From Thuidium tamariscinum (taxonomy: Eukaryota; Streptophyta; Bryopsida; Hypnales; Thuidiaceae): a stretch of DNA of 64,000 bases. The notes below the pieces were generated by a model. That model was not told where the DNA came from. It saw nothing but the letters and a program-made list of their open reading frames with translations, and made no database searches. Made by a program: the position numbers and the translations under genes. Position 1 is the first letter of the stretch, and every line of letters starts with the position of its first letter. The stretch covers positions 17,360,001 to 17,424,000 of the forward strand of contig OX344751.2 in NCBI GenBank assembly GCA_947034885.2, given 5' to 3'. Positions 22,801 to 34,961 of the stretch are shown piece by piece.

Positions 22801-23221
22801 AGGTACTATAATTTCTTGCTTAATGAGAGTCCACAATTTGAGTGAGATGAAATGATTTCAGAAGATGGAAACAATCGTTCTGCCTTACCCCAGCGAAGAC
22901 CAAGTTGAGTGGATGACATGGAGTTGAACGACTTGCGAAATTGAGGAAAGAAGTTGCGAAGCTCAGAGTTCTTCGTAACTGGCCCGGAATTAGCCACTGC
23001 CCCAAAATAGAAAATTAGTCAAGTCCGAATGGTAACGTTCACAAGGCATTCCATGCATTACATTCAGCTGAACAAATTTGCGGATCACTAGCTATTGTAC
23101 CTGAAAGCAGATACATCGGAGACACAGACGGCACAATGGAAGGAGGCAAGGAACAGATCTTCACGATAATCCGAGTTGCAACACTCTGAGTCGAGCACCT
23201 ATACAGAGCATCCGCGACCAA
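19809..23221 (-). CDS. MTOPVIB: Meiotic topoisomerase VI B-like protein (SPO11 partner), N-terminus unresolved
   Basis: A multi-exon minus-strand gene. Exons with good GT-AG borders include 23101-23221 (LVADALYRCS...CSLPPSIVPSVS), 22889-22996 (VANSGPV...LGLRWG), about 22314-22436 (DPVKDVGEKDFYQYEIVM), 21931-21977 (GGVQELLEFSKSICEK), 21425-21624 (MSIDFFLQGTHIDD...), about 20590-20808 (VAYFEDGCYTPAPVSVLKGL, NVKWGKFGLKI), 20262-20370 and the last, 19809-20132 (VSECIAGIICSSTNEEFQEE ... acidic tail). The blocks W-[SG]-x-[FY]-GL-x-[IL] and IAG-[IL]-[IL]-x-SS-x-N-x-x-FQEEC match, from memory, plant MTOPVIB. That protein binds SPO11-1/SPO11-2 and is needed for meiotic DNA double-strand breaks. The GHKL part is degenerate, as is normal for this family. 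Exon joins near 22.6, 21.7 and 20.5 kb are uncertain. A first coding exon may lie near 23.7-23.8 kb. Confidence 0.75.
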
Positions 23222-25322
23222 CTGCACGAGGAGAGGATCAACCACGAAAACAAACACCACTCATCACGGAAATGCGCTTCCTACGTAAAGTATGATGTCG
23301 CGAGGGCTAATATGGTATGTCTGCAATCTAATGGCGATATCTATGCTTCTAATCTTCAGGACCAGAGCTAATGATGAAAAATTTTGGGATGAACAAAGCA
23401 ATTGTTGAAAATTCGAGATGGTGAAGTCTCAGATGACAATGACGCAAGATTCTCTCAATTCTCGGGCAAAACCATCCCAAATTTTACGAAAGGCGCATGG
23501 AGCGATTTTTGACACTCAAGAAATCGAGAAAGCAGGAATTGTACAACATTAAATTAAAAAAAAAATTCTCTGTGGCATCCATTCATTGCCTTGCACTAAT
23601 GCTTGAGGAAGTAAAATGTAAGCCAGAATAGTACAGCATTCAGCATTGATAGTGCAACATACAGCATAGATAGTGTAACACGCATCCTCTCTAAATTGTG
23701 GAATAACGTCTCTTTCGAAAGCCATGGAGTCAAAGGCCGCAAGCTGAAATGTCGAAATGCCAAAATCCGCTTCCTCCTCTAGTCCACTGCACTTATTGCC
23801 CTTCGACCTGCAAGATCGTATCCCATCACCAACATAATCAACATTGTCAAGAAACAACACAGAGAACTCGATAACTTCGGAATTCTCTTCAAGTAACTAC
23901 GCCTTCCTTTACCATAGCTTTGAAATTTGACCTCCTACCGGTATCAAACGCCGTGACCCTAACTCCGAAGCCGCGTGACCTATGTTCAAATCAACCAGAA
24001 TCCATGACTACATCGATCTTCTACACTAACCGCATCGATCTCAAGGCTCCCTGACTTTTTTCTTCAACGGCGCTCAGTTTCCCTCGATGCGGGACGATCT
24101 ATCAAAAGAAAACTCGATGAATTTACAACTTACTCAATCGACCAAGGAAATTTTCGCACGCTCAATCGCTGATCAGCTCCAATTGACTGAAGATTGAAAT
24201 GAACAGGAATTGCAAAGGCACAGCGACGGAAGTTTTCAAGCACCGTTCACCGGCCTACAAATGGCGCGGCATTCAAAATTGAGCGCGGCGTGGCAGATAC
24301 TATGGCAAGATTCCCTTTCATGATACTGGATATCAACCCGACACAAAGGAAATGCAATGGTACTGCACAAGAAGGATACCCCGGTCACATACCCGTTTAA
24401 TTTACAGGGTACATAACATTTCGATGCTCTGGAACGGGCACGGTGAGACAGTTATTTCAGTAGTATACCCGCTGAAGGTACAGGGTATCAGTACTAAGAC
24501 CTGAGTAGGATTCTCTTACAGAGATATCCAACTCTAAGGTAGAAGCACCTCAATCAGACACTTACCTTAGATGTCTTGATCTTGAGGCTACATAGAGAGA
24601 ATAATAATGTGTGTTTGTTAGGAGATGGATTGGGAGTGTAAAAAAATTAGTTTCATATTTTTTTGAGCTTGTATGAATATAATATGAAGTTTTTTAAACA
24701 ATTGAATAGATGCACCTATTGTGGTCACTAGACTAACACCAAAAAATGCATGAGAACACCCAAAAGTAACCAACCCTAACCTTAGATCCTATGTAGATGA
24801 CTAAACACTTTTTGGAAGAAGTGACAACTTCTTAAAACCCCACATGTCTTCTTTGAGGTCACTTGAACTTGAATTTTCGTTCTTTTCTAGGGTTTCATTT
24901 GGTGCTTCTACCTTACATTCTTTCTACAATACAAAGAAAGAACTGCAAAGATACCCTCCATCGGGACAGGGTGTCAATCCTCCAAACGCTTGGGAGTTGA
25001 ACCACGCACAACATAAAGCGTACCTCAAGCGTCTTCTCCAAAATGAAGCTGAGACGGCCAAACCCACACTACACTCCAAAATCTTCAACTTGCGAAGATA
25101 TTAGAAAATAGTATGGGTATGATTGCAGCAGAAGAAGCTGTGGCTTGGCATAGGCTTCGAACGGAGCTCCAAGGTTTGCCAAAATGTGAAGCGATCGTTG
25201 CAATTGCGGTTCCTGTGCGCGATTGTGACCTCGCCATCGCAACTTCTGAGAGATCATAGCAGTCGCGATTCCAGCGAGCGATTGCGCTTTCGCAATTGCA
25301 ATTTTTGAGAGATTTTGCCAGA
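23222..25322. other. Divergent upstream region of MTOPVIB and Hv1
   Basis: This holds the presumed 5' end of the meiotic gene. A possible N-terminal exon (SKGNKCSGLEEEADFGISTF) starts after a good acceptor near 23815. It also holds the promoter of the proton channel gene. A plus frame at 24844-25104 (86 aa, SFYNTKKELQRYPPSGQGVN...) has an ATG but no known domain, so I leave it unassigned. Two related palindrome-like motifs, TACCCGTTTAATTTACAGGG and TACCCGCTGAAGGTACAGGG, occur near 24400 and 24470. Confidence 0.4.
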
Positions 25323-26195
25323 ATGGGCGACGAAGGGAGGACTGGTGATGGAGGCGGCGATTGGGAAGACGAGACGCCCCGCAAGGCTCTGTTGCAGCAT
25401 CTGCAGCGGGAGGAAGAGGCCGGGGAGGAAGTTGGAGCTGGCGTGGAGGCCGATCCCAGTGAAGTTGCGAATCTCAAGGACGCCTTGGAGCGCGTGACCT
25501 CGACATGGCGGAAGCGGACGCAGGGGCAGAGGTTGTCTGCCCAGCGGTGGATACAGCAGGAAGAGCACGGCTCCCAGAAGGCGCAGTGGCGGTGCGACCT
25601 GGCGGAGCTGCTGGAGGCGACGTGGACGCACGTCTTCATCGTGGCTTTGTTGGTGGTGGATTTGGCCGCGACGGCGGTTGACATTCTGAAGACGATTCAC
25701 AACAAGAGCCAGGATTTGGATGTGTGCGTGAGTTTGGTGGAGCGGTGTATTTCCTGTATTGGCCATTTCGATCGGAGCCCTGAGTGGAAGTGGACGTACT
25801 GGACGAGCATTGTGATTCTGGCGATTTTGATGCTGAATGTGCTTGGGCTTGTTGTGGCGAATGGGACGTCGTTTTTCTTAAATCCGTTGTACGTTTTGGA
25901 TTTGGTTGTGGTGTCGACCGCGCTAGGGCTGGAAATTTTGCTGGACGCCGACACTGCGGGGCTGATTATCATTCTCACGTTGTGGCGGATTGTGCGGGTA
26001 GCCCATGGGATCTTTGAGGTTACGGACGAGGCGTGGGAGAAGAATATACATCAACTAGAAGCACACGTGAAGGCGGTTCAGGATGCTCATGACAAAGATC
26101 AAGCGCTTCTAAAAGAGAAAGATCGGCGGATTTCCGAGCTAGAATCACGACTCGGAGACTCAAATGATTACACAAGCAGTAGGTATGATGAGTAA
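25323..26195 (+). CDS. HV1: Voltage-gated proton channel Hv1
   Basis: The intronless frame encodes 290 aa, which is within the normal size range for Hv1. It is a stand-alone voltage-sensor domain with no pore module. S1 (about 103-123, HVFIVALLVVDLAATAVDIL) carries D113, in the place of the selectivity-filter aspartate. S2 is about 158-180. S3 has YVLDLVVV (D193). S4 is about 212-231 with the signature LWRIVRVAHG (R222, R225). The tail 236-278 is a charged heptad coiled coil (EKDRRISELESRL), which in animal Hv1 drives dimer formation. Hv1 conducts protons outward on depolarisation at plasma or internal membranes. The start chosen has AGA before ATG and G after; in-frame sequence upstream lacks an ATG. 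S4 has two arginines instead of the three of animal Hv1. The gene is divergent from MTOPVIB and convergent with the prolyl oligopeptidase gene. Confidence 0.88.
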   Translation: MGDEGRTGDGGGDWEDETPRKALLQHLQREEEAGEEVGAGVEADPSEVANLKDALERVTSTWRKRTQGQRLSAQRWIQQEEHGSQKAQWRCDLAELLEATWTHVFIVALLVVDLAATAVDILKTIHNKSQDLDVCVSLVERCISCIGHFDRSPEWKWTYWTSIVILAILMLNVLGLVVANGTSFFLNPLYVLDLVVVSTALGLEILLDADTAGLIIILTLWRIVRVAHGIFEVTDEAWEKNIHQLEAHVKAVQDAHDKDQALLKEKDRRISELESRLGDSNDYTSSRYDE

Positions 26196-26967
26196 ATCGA
26201 ATCTTCATGACCAATGCAGCTTGCCTGAATGTAAGTATGTAACCGAGCGAGACTAGCAAGCTTATTTTCTCTTGAAACCCTTAGCTAAGGGTTTATCATT
26301 AGCTGCATCGATCTGTTTGCTGACGATCTGCTTGTGGAGAATCGGTGCTTTGCTTTCAAGATAAAATCCTATCTCCTGGAGTTGAGTTGAATTGGTCTTT
26401 CCTGTAGAAGTACTTCACCAGGTGCAGTACTGGAGAGCTTGCAGTCATTGCATGTTTCTGGGCACTGATTAGGCGAAGTGTTGTAATATAACTTTAGATT
26501 TGTAGCAAAGAGGTTTGAATGGCTTCCTACCACTTTTAAAGTTACGTCTAATAGAGGTCAGGCCTGCTGATGCATTATTGAGTGTAGACAGCACGCTAAT
26601 TACATCAGTCACGTATGGTTCTGCTGGTTCTTGCAGAAGCCTGCCTATGCAACAAGATTCAGCTTAAATGGAAAGAATGGAAGAATATATTAAATGTTTG
26701 AAATGACGATGAGAGTGATCAAAATTGTTCACAGCAATAGCTAGTTTGAGCTCAATTGCATCGAAGTTCTCTACTATTTGGTGCCTCTAGCTTCACTTCC
26801 TGCGCAACTGTTGGTTACGAAACTATGCCTGCCTGATCAACTACCACGTATGGTTTTCAATCTCTGCTTCAGGTATGCACCTGCAATCCTTGTAACAGGA
26901 CAATGCACATGAAAATCTGAGAGAATTCCTTCTCAAGGTCGGCGTTGAATAAAATCCATTCGCAACG
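26196..26967. other. 3' flanks of convergent Hv1 and prolyl oligopeptidase genes
   Basis: No coding frame or RNA gene is supported. This should hold both 3' untranslated regions, on opposite strands. Confidence 0.5.
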
Positions 26968-29900
26968 CTAGTCTACCCATGTGGCTCGAGTCACCTTGGC
27001 AAAGAATGAATATGCATCACTGACTTCATTAATCTGCACGCATTTACAGATTACAAAAAGAAGACTATCAGTAAAACTTTGTTGCACAGCATTGTCAAAT
27101 GGTTGCGTAGAAGCTTGCTTCAAAGCATCACTCAGCGTTGAGTTGCTCTGACATCCAATCTACTTCAATCAAAAGAATTTTATCATTCACTCCACTGAGT
27201 TGCGGAGTCATTAGGTTGTAAAATGTACCCCATCACAGGCCAAAATGCCACTGCACGCAGAACGCTATCGAATTTGACCACACAAAATTAGCTACAAGTG
27301 CAAATAAGTGTGCTCGAAGCTGTATTTTTTAGCACAAAACCCTACGAGATTGTGTGGCTGCTAAGAAGTAAAGGTGACGATGTGTGGATTCACACCAGTA
27401 AGCAGTTGGTATGTGAAATTGTGGTTGCTTGGACACCAAAACCCAACTGTGATAAGATTGTAACCGAGTTGAACTCACCATTTTCTGCGTAGGCTGCCCA
27501 CATCCGTGCCCTGATTTTCTAGCAATGCGTGCAATGATAGGATTTGTTTGCGGACTATCTTCCAGACTTGTGCAAAGCTCATGTTGAAGGGTCTGATCCA
27601 AGACCACCACGACAATCACCAACATCAATATCGTCATTTTATCATGTAATCAATTGTGCACAATGCCTACTTGCTTACAAGAGTTTCAGCACAAGTACGC
27701 CAGTGACCTACCTCAAACACCATATTAATTATAGACTTCGAGTGAAATAGTGGCAACTAAATCTGCTGCACAACAAGGCAACAGACGTGCGCACCTATGC
27801 CTGAACAAATTAGAAGTTGGGTTGGACGTACTCACCGCAAGCAACTTGAGAGAATGAAGGGGAACCACTCTATCATCGTGGTCGGCCGTCAAAAGCATAG
27901 TGGGAGGGTACTGCACTCCAATCAGCTTCTCCCACGGTCTTCTCACATTATGGAGTGGCGAATATCTGAACCGACCAAAATTAGGGGGCTTAGAGGTGAG
28001 CAAAGAGATGAGATTGAATCTTTTGAAACCCAGGGAATGTAAGTGGGTACACTCCATTTCTGTGAGAAATTTCTCAATTAACAGCGGTCCATTCGGTTAT
28101 AGTCGGGACAAAATCAATAACCCTAAAGACTGCTCTTAGCCACTTGGAAGCAACACTCACTTGATGAGATACTGGAAGTCTTCCTCCTTCTCGGAGCAGC
28201 CATAGTCCGTTATCCATGCATGACCTGCACGTACCAGGTTCGATTTACTTCGTCAAAGGTTATTCTTAAGTTAGATTCTCAACTCATCCAATATCATTTA
28301 ATTGTTTCTTATCCTATGTTACCTAGTTGTAACTTATCCAGTATTATCACGAAGTTAGTGTTGTTTATCTAGTATCATCATGAAGGTGCATTTTTCAAGT
28401 CAGATTCTGTTCACGGGGGCATGCCAAGACGAGCTGCAACTCACCAATTGTAAACTTGTGGAACCGTAACATGTCCATCACACCCACATGAGCCAAGGCG
28501 CATCCATATAAATCAGGCCTCTACAGAACAACAGATGATGATTAGTAAGTTTACTTGCGGCAGAATTCCCGGTTAGTAACATATTCTCGCATTCAAGCTG
28601 CATGTGAGATTCCGTAATTAGGGTTACCTGATTGATGCAAGCGGCCACAAGCAATCCGCCATTACTGGAGCCTTCAATGCACAGCTTGTTGGATTGTGTG
28701 TAGCCCTCCCGAATCAAGTATTCGGCACAGGAAATGAAGTCATCGAAGCTGTTCTGTTTCTTGGAGAGAGAGCCATCTTTGTGCCACTCTTCTCCATACT
28801 CCCCACCTCCCCTGATGTTGGCTACCGCGATGACCGCACCAAAATGGCGAGCAAGGACGAGGCGAGACACACTGAAGTTGGGGGTGAGACTAATGTTGAA
28901 TCCTCCATATCCAACAAGGAGCGCCGGGTGATTACCGTCCAACACTAAACCCTTTTGGGCTATTATGAACATGGGGACCTTGGTTCCATCCTTACTTGTA
29001 ACGAATACCTGTCGGACTAATCATTGATTAGGTCTAGAATTTCTGCTTTACAATTATCGTGTCCGTCAACCGGATCATCCGGATCAACACTCTGTACATT
29101 GAGCATGTGGGACGAGAAAGCAGTAACCTATATAACCCTTGAAAGCAGAGTGATTTGCAGAAAGTAGATTTTCTGTATACATACCTGCTGGGTTTCGAAA
29201 ATGGAGCAGTCGAAATTGTAAGGGCCAACTTCACGTAAAATCTGAACCTCCGGCTCAGGAGCACTTAAGTCACACCTGTAGACAGTACCAGGAGTCAAGA
29301 AGCTGGTGAAGTTGAAGAAAATCTCGGGGTCCTTGCGAGTGCCGGAAGTTGCGTTCACAGTGCCTATCTCTAAGGGGAGTCTCCTGATAAAATCACCGGT
29401 GCCAAGGTCATGGATCTGAAGTATATGCTTCACATCGCTAATGTAGCAAACTAGGAGCTGGTTGGTATTGACACAATTTACAGAGGAAATTACATTGATT
29501 TGTGATTCGGGAATCACTTCTGACCAGATGGCTGGGTTTTCGACATTGACTCGGACTACTTTATATCTAGGGGCATTTCCGTTGGTGAAGAACGTAAAGA
29601 CTGGTCCGTCATTGGCGACATACGAGAACTGAGCTTCAAAGCTATCAACTAATCTGTGATAAGGAAGCGAGGTCTTCGTGCCACGAAAACCTGCAAGACC
29701 CTCAGGAAGGGCACTAAGGTTGCAGAGGTAAAGTCTGTTCACCGGGTCGCATCCTTCGCTGATGGAAAGCACCAAGTACTGCAATGAAGCAAAGGTCGTA
29801 GTGTTCAGTTAGCTTATCAAGGAGAGAGATCTGTCGTGGAATATTGTAAGTAGATATAGTCACAAAGGAAAACAGAGGCTCTGCAAACAAACCTGGCCAT

Positions 29901-31557
29901 CCTCAGAAACTTTTGCATCAGATAACCAAGACCCATGCTCTGGTTCCCTCCAGCACAAGATATCCTCAGATTGCTCAGTGCCGAGAAAGTGGTAGTAAAG
30001 CTCGTGAAATAGGTTAATGTCGGTCTCAGTTCCAGCATCGTTATTTCCTTTCTTCCTGCATCGACATCATCAAACAGTGAACATCAAAGTGCCGTCCTTG
30101 CAAGCGTCAAAATCACTGCTGCTGCTGTGATCATCTAAACCTAAGAAAACCTGCAAGTCACAATGCAGAAATTGCCGATGAATGGTAGCTGCCTTGTAAG
30201 AAGATTCTCTTGGCATTTAAGCATGACGTACTTGGGTTCTGGAAAGCGGTTGTAAAAGAAACCCTTGTGGTCGTGAGTCCAAGCTATGGACGTGAATTTG
30301 ACCTGCCGGCAAAGTCATACAACCGCAAGTCAGCATATTTCCGCGTCCGTCTTACACAATCTTGTCATTAACAACTGAATATGACATCACACCTTGCAAA
30401 ATTAAAAGGGGTGAGAAAATTCCTACCCATGAGAGCATGTCGGGCTCCACAACTCGGTCCTTCACACGCATAACTTTGATGGTGGTCCAGTCGCTTCCAC
30501 TCGAGGTAAGTCCATAGGCCACATACTCGGCGTTCTCGCTGAACCTCTTCGTTGACAGGGCCACAGTGCCATCGGTACTCAGCGTGTTGGGATCTAGAAG
30601 TATTTCGGACTCCCCTGTTTCGAGGTTCTGCAAACATCACCGCAATCTGTAAAGACTCGAGTCTTTTTGGAACTCATAATGCGCTGTAGCTAAAAGCTGG
30701 AAACAAGTGGACAGTTCCAAAATTCGGAGTAACGTTGAGTACACTACTTGCACCACTTTCAGTATCTTAATCAATGCGATTTTGGCGAGATCACTAAAGA
30801 GCCAAATGTGTTGAAATCAAATTTTTATCGGTATGTATGAAATTCTTATGCAATTTCAACGAGGAAGGTTGGAGACAATTACAAGTGACTACCCTATTTC
30901 TTTTCAAAGATCAATGGCCATAGACATTTTGCCAAGTCATGCTTACAACAGTATACAAGACGGGATCAGGTCCTAAACTGTTCCAGTATCCTCCACCTCC
31001 ATGCAAAAAGTGCTCACCAAGAATTGCGCGACTGTCTATTACCTGCATGTAGAGCGCAGCCTGTGACTGCAAGCCGGTGTTGTGGTTGTAAAAGCAGTAG
31101 TTGCCGCGTTTGGTAGGGCATCCATAGCGGGGGTAATTGTAGAGCGCAGTCACTTTCTTCTTCAGTTTCTCTCGCGTGTCGCATTTGGCGAGAATCTCGT
31201 CCGCCAACTCAACTTGTTTCTCGACGAACTCTTTCACCTCGGGTGCATTTGAACTCTCCAACCTGAAATCAAATTCGCATTATCAGACTCAAATGAACGC
31301 GTTCACAAATTCGTACATATGGCAACTCAGAGCAAAGATCACTGTATCAAGAGCACAAAATTCTTAAAGAATGCGCAGATTTTAACCTAGATTTCGAATT
31401 CAAAGTAGGAGATGGCGGGGTAGGGCTGGCGCCAGAGCGAGTACCAGCGGTACGGGTCCGAAACTAGAACGCCGTGGTACTCATCAATCACTGACTTGTC
31501 CCGCCGGACGCTGGGGTATTCGATCCGTTCGAGCTCCTCCTTTCCAAGTGACCCCAT
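26968..31557 (-). CDS. POP: Prolyl oligopeptidase (S9A serine peptidase), complete 12-exon gene
   Basis: Exons: 31445-31557, 31043-31262, 30427-30627, 30232-30302, 29893-30055, 29185-29778, 28628-29008, 28445-28520, 28161-28224, 27836-27965, 27479-27592, 26968-27033. All borders are GT-AG and the sum is 2193 nt, giving 730 aa, the usual plant length. The N-terminus ([20 protein letters not shown] ... DPYRWLES) and the beta-propeller region (to about residue 430) precede the alpha/beta-hydrolase domain. The triad is S569 ([11 protein letters not shown]), D658 ([10 protein letters not shown], with R660 for substrate binding) and H700 ([10 protein letters not shown]). The enzyme cleaves short peptides after proline in the cytosol; some plant relatives also cyclise peptides. 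The residue before the nucleophile is serine (GSSNGG) where most family members have glycine (GGSNGG). No signal peptide is seen. The last exon codes [20 protein letters not shown] plus D. Confidence 0.95.
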
Positions 31558-33762
31558 GACCTTCGCTTCAATCTACAGAGTCAAAAAAATTTCACTACAG
31601 TCCCCAATGTCTTTCCAATGGCGGCTTCCAAATTCTTCACAGGCTCTGCAGTGATGAAGATCGAGAGAGCTGAAGGAGAGAGATTCACTGTCAATCACGA
31701 ATAACGAACATCAATGAATACTAATCATCATTCTTCATTTGAAGGCAACCTGTTCAAGGTGCTACTCTCTCTCACCACTAAAAACATCCGCAAGCATTAT
31801 GTAGGAGTCTGTCTTCGACATACAGTCACTAGGAGAACTGTGAAACTCCAAGCGACGCAATACACATTCCTTCTCAGGACACTCGACGGCGAGCCTCCCA
31901 CACTTCATTCTACTCTCAAGTCTTCAAGCAAACACAGAGAATCAGAGGCTCACATCTGCCAACCAGAGAAACGCAGAGTCGATCAATTCTTGCAAGCTCT
32001 CTCCGTCTCCCTCGGCCTCGTTCTCCAAGAACACCACTGTCACTGCGTCAAATTTTGCTAATCCCCTTTCGATACTTTGAAAACTCAGCTAATGACGAGC
32101 TGAGGAAGAACAGTGCGGAAATTTGTAGGGGAGGACATCTGAGCCCAGATACTAACTGACGGTACGATCCAGCACAGCAGGGAACACTGCTAACGAGAAT
32201 GAGGACACTTTTCCAGAACAAGCCCCACAAGCTTTCAAGTATCTTCCACTCCACGAGAGTGATAACGAACCCGGAAATTCGGGTGAACTGAAGTGAGCCC
32301 ACAACTGCAAAGAACTAACATCACCAACCGTTCTCTCTGTCATGAAAAAGATCAAACTCCGTCGTCTGCCCCACAAGGAAATTCGAAAAGTAAACACAAT
32401 GATAAAAGAAAAAGGAGCCTAGAGTTTCATCACCAGGTCATTCAGGTGGTCTCATCCTGTGAACATGACGACATTATTCCTCCTCCAGAGCAAGTACGGC
32501 CTACTGCAACTTACTTTCTTTTCGTGCGGCAGGTGGGGCCTTGACTCTCATGATGCATACACCTGAAACACAAGTACCGGAGATAGGTCTGGCATGATGA
32601 TTGTCACATTAACTTAGTTAAATTGGTCTGCCCAAACTTGTGACAGGCATTCAAGTGCGCATACCTGAAAAAAGAAATCACCCACAGAGAACGAAATTAT
32701 CGTAACTCGAACTCAGGCAGAAATAACAAATACAAAGCTACGGGGAAGGGCATACCTCTGAAATATGAAAACTACGGCGGTATCATACCTAGAGGTTCCA
32801 TTTGCGCGCCTTGAAAAAAACATACAAATCTCTAAAGTAGTTTCGTTTCAACTAATCTAACGATGTTGGGTTGATTTTTACGACCTCGGAATTCTCACTG
32901 TATTCTTCAAACGCCAACATGTCAATCGAAGTATAACGAACCATATGCCCGTGAAAAGGCAGGAGCTTCCAGAGGAGCTTCCAGAGCAGGACAGATGAAG
33001 GTCATTATAAATTGCAGCCTTAAATTAATGCAACTCGTAAAATCGGCGTGTCTGAACACAAGCACGAAAATTCTTGGGACATTGTGAGGATCGGAGGGGA
33101 TTCGGAATTTTTCTGCTCAATCCGTCGTGATAACTCGATTATAATACGCAGATTCTTCATACCCATCACGCCGTTACTGGATGAACAGGCTCAATCGAAT
33201 GAGAGAGATTCATGCTCTACATAACTTACTACCTGCTGAATTTCTGGAAAAGAAATCTTGGTTCTGCAACAATCTTTTCGGATTTCAGGACCTGGCAGAA
33301 ACTTGAAATGGACAGTTTGACTCTAAAAGCTTTAGTTGCAGGGTGATAGACGGAAGGTTGCGCCAGCTCTAGAACGAAGCGTCACAACGAAGTACTGCCT
33401 GCAGTGGATCGAGCCCCGCGCAATGCAACAACCGACTGCCAGTTGACGAGCTAGTCCATCACCCTGCAACGTTCACAGAGTTCGAAAAAAAACAGCATAT
33501 GAATCCAGACATTCCAGACATTACATTCGGCTGTTTTTTTGTTTGTATGCATGCTTGGTTGGTGGGATTGCTCGTTTTGTTTTGTTCTGTTGAGATGTCT
33601 GGAGCCTTGTGTCTCCCAATCACATTCTTGGTATGTGAGGAGGGGCGCACAGCCTTGGTTTTGTTGCATTTCAATCTTCACATTGAAAGTTATGGATTTT
33701 GGAGTTACTTTTTATGTAAAAAATTATGCAATTTTTTTTTTAAATTTTGATTGTGGGCTTTA
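31558..33762. other. Upstream region of the prolyl oligopeptidase gene
   Basis: The 5' leader probably includes a small intron whose acceptor (CTCTGTAG) lies just before the ATG on the minus strand. Frames such as plus 31714-32061 have no known domain. From about 33.5 kb the sequence turns AT-rich and repeat-like. Confidence 0.4.
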
Positions 33763-34034
33763 AGGTGGGTACACCTAAAAGTGCCACTTTTTGGTACTGT
33801 GCCTAGTAACTATTACTAGTCTGATCAAATTTTCATATGATTTTCTTGGCATGTGAAAGCATGTTCCAATGCACCAAAAAACGCAACATTTGGATACAGT
33901 ATTCAAAAGTTATTAAGGTTCAAAGTCTGTTTCTAAAAGCGCTCCAGCCAAATAGGTACATAATGGAATTCAGAAATGTACAACAACTATAGATGGTACT
34001 TTTAGGTGAGGTGCAATTTTAGGTGTACCCACTT
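33763..34034 (+). mobile_element. AGGTGGGTACACC MITE, copy M1
   Basis: The 272-bp element starts AGGTGGGTACACCTAAAAGT, ends GGTGTACCCACTT, and is flanked by TA on both sides. Related copies are at 37535-37812 (inverted), 45926-46198 and split around it. TA duplications and short palindromic ends fit Tc1/mariner (Stowaway-like) MITEs. Confidence 0.8.
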
Positions 34035-34078
34035 TAGTACAAGGTGCAATGAGGTAGATATACCCATAACCAATAAAA

Positions 34079-34215
34079 TAAGCATATATGGACATGATTT
34101 TTAAATAGTGCAAGGTAAAGCAAATATTTTCAAAGGTGCATTGACAAAAATGATGGGGATTGCAAAAAATTTGGTAATTTTGTCTCTTGAATTGAAATTA
34201 CTATGAATTGTGAAA
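34079..34215. repeat. Dispersed repeat, copy 1
   Basis: The sequence from AACCAATAAAATAAGCATAT through GTGCATTGACA and GATGGGGATTGCAAAAA to TCTCTTGAATTGAAATTA recurs at 54899-54936 plus 55216-55345, where about 280 bp interrupts it. No coding potential is seen. Confidence 0.6.
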
Positions 34216-34854
34216 GGCAGAAGTTGGGCTTGACCTATGACCAACATCTAAAGTCATCCAATTCCACTCATTCAAGAACTACTTTAGCACTAATTAATTC
34301 ATGCTTTTGTGTTTACTTATGTATCATAACTTATTGATCCAAACCTTGAAAAAGTACAAAGACCCACATTTCAAGTAGAAATCAGAAATCCATTCAAATC
34401 TTGGTTGGAATAGGATACCCTAGATATTGTTGATGGGACATATGTTAGTAATGGATCCATCTATTTTATATCTATGACATGAAATAAGTAATGTCATTGT
34501 TATGACTCTTGTCACAAAATTCATGACATTTTCATCCTAGATCCTAGAAAAATATCATTGTTAAAAAGCAAGGCACCCTAAATGAGCATTCTTCCTTAAC
34601 ATGAGTACAACAATTCATTGCAATTTCAAAGTTACTAATACCTCTTCTTTTTCTTTTTTTTAATTTATATATATAACAAGTATTTGTAAAGGTTTTCAGT
34701 AGGATTTTTTCTTTTTCTGACCTCTCATATTTTCCTTAAACTTTACCTTTTTCTTAAACTTTATCATTTCTCCTCATGCAAAATATTTACTTGCAAGAAC
34801 ACGGAAACCAACTGAATGTGATTTTCCACTCTCAAGACATGCCGGGGTAAATGA

Positions 34855-34961
34855 AACTGTAATTGTAAAAGGTGAAACCCATTCTAGGGTGGTGCTTTAC
34901 TGAGAACCGCCCCGAGGGGCTGAGATACACGCCCAGAGGGCAGAGAACTGTAATTGTAAAA
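34855..34961. repeat. 75-bp GC-rich insert between perfect 16-bp direct repeats
   Basis: AACTGTAATTGTAAAA occurs at 34855-34870 and again at 34946-34961. Between them lie 75 bp that are much more GC-rich than the surroundings and carry small hairpins (CCGCCCCGAGGGGC; GCCCAGAGGGC). A 16-bp perfect duplication around a short insert is what a target-primed retroposition of a severely truncated LINE or SINE end would leave. On the minus strand the insert ends ATGGGTTTCACC. The source element is not identified. GC-rich sequence with a GCTGGC/GCCAGC stem follows at 34980-35005. Confidence 0.55.

Noticed and set aside
25085-25766. Minus-strand frames of 170-199 codons opposite the Hv1 gene
   Set aside because: Shadows of the GC-rich Hv1 coding sequence, with no domain and Ser/Arg/Leu-rich translations.
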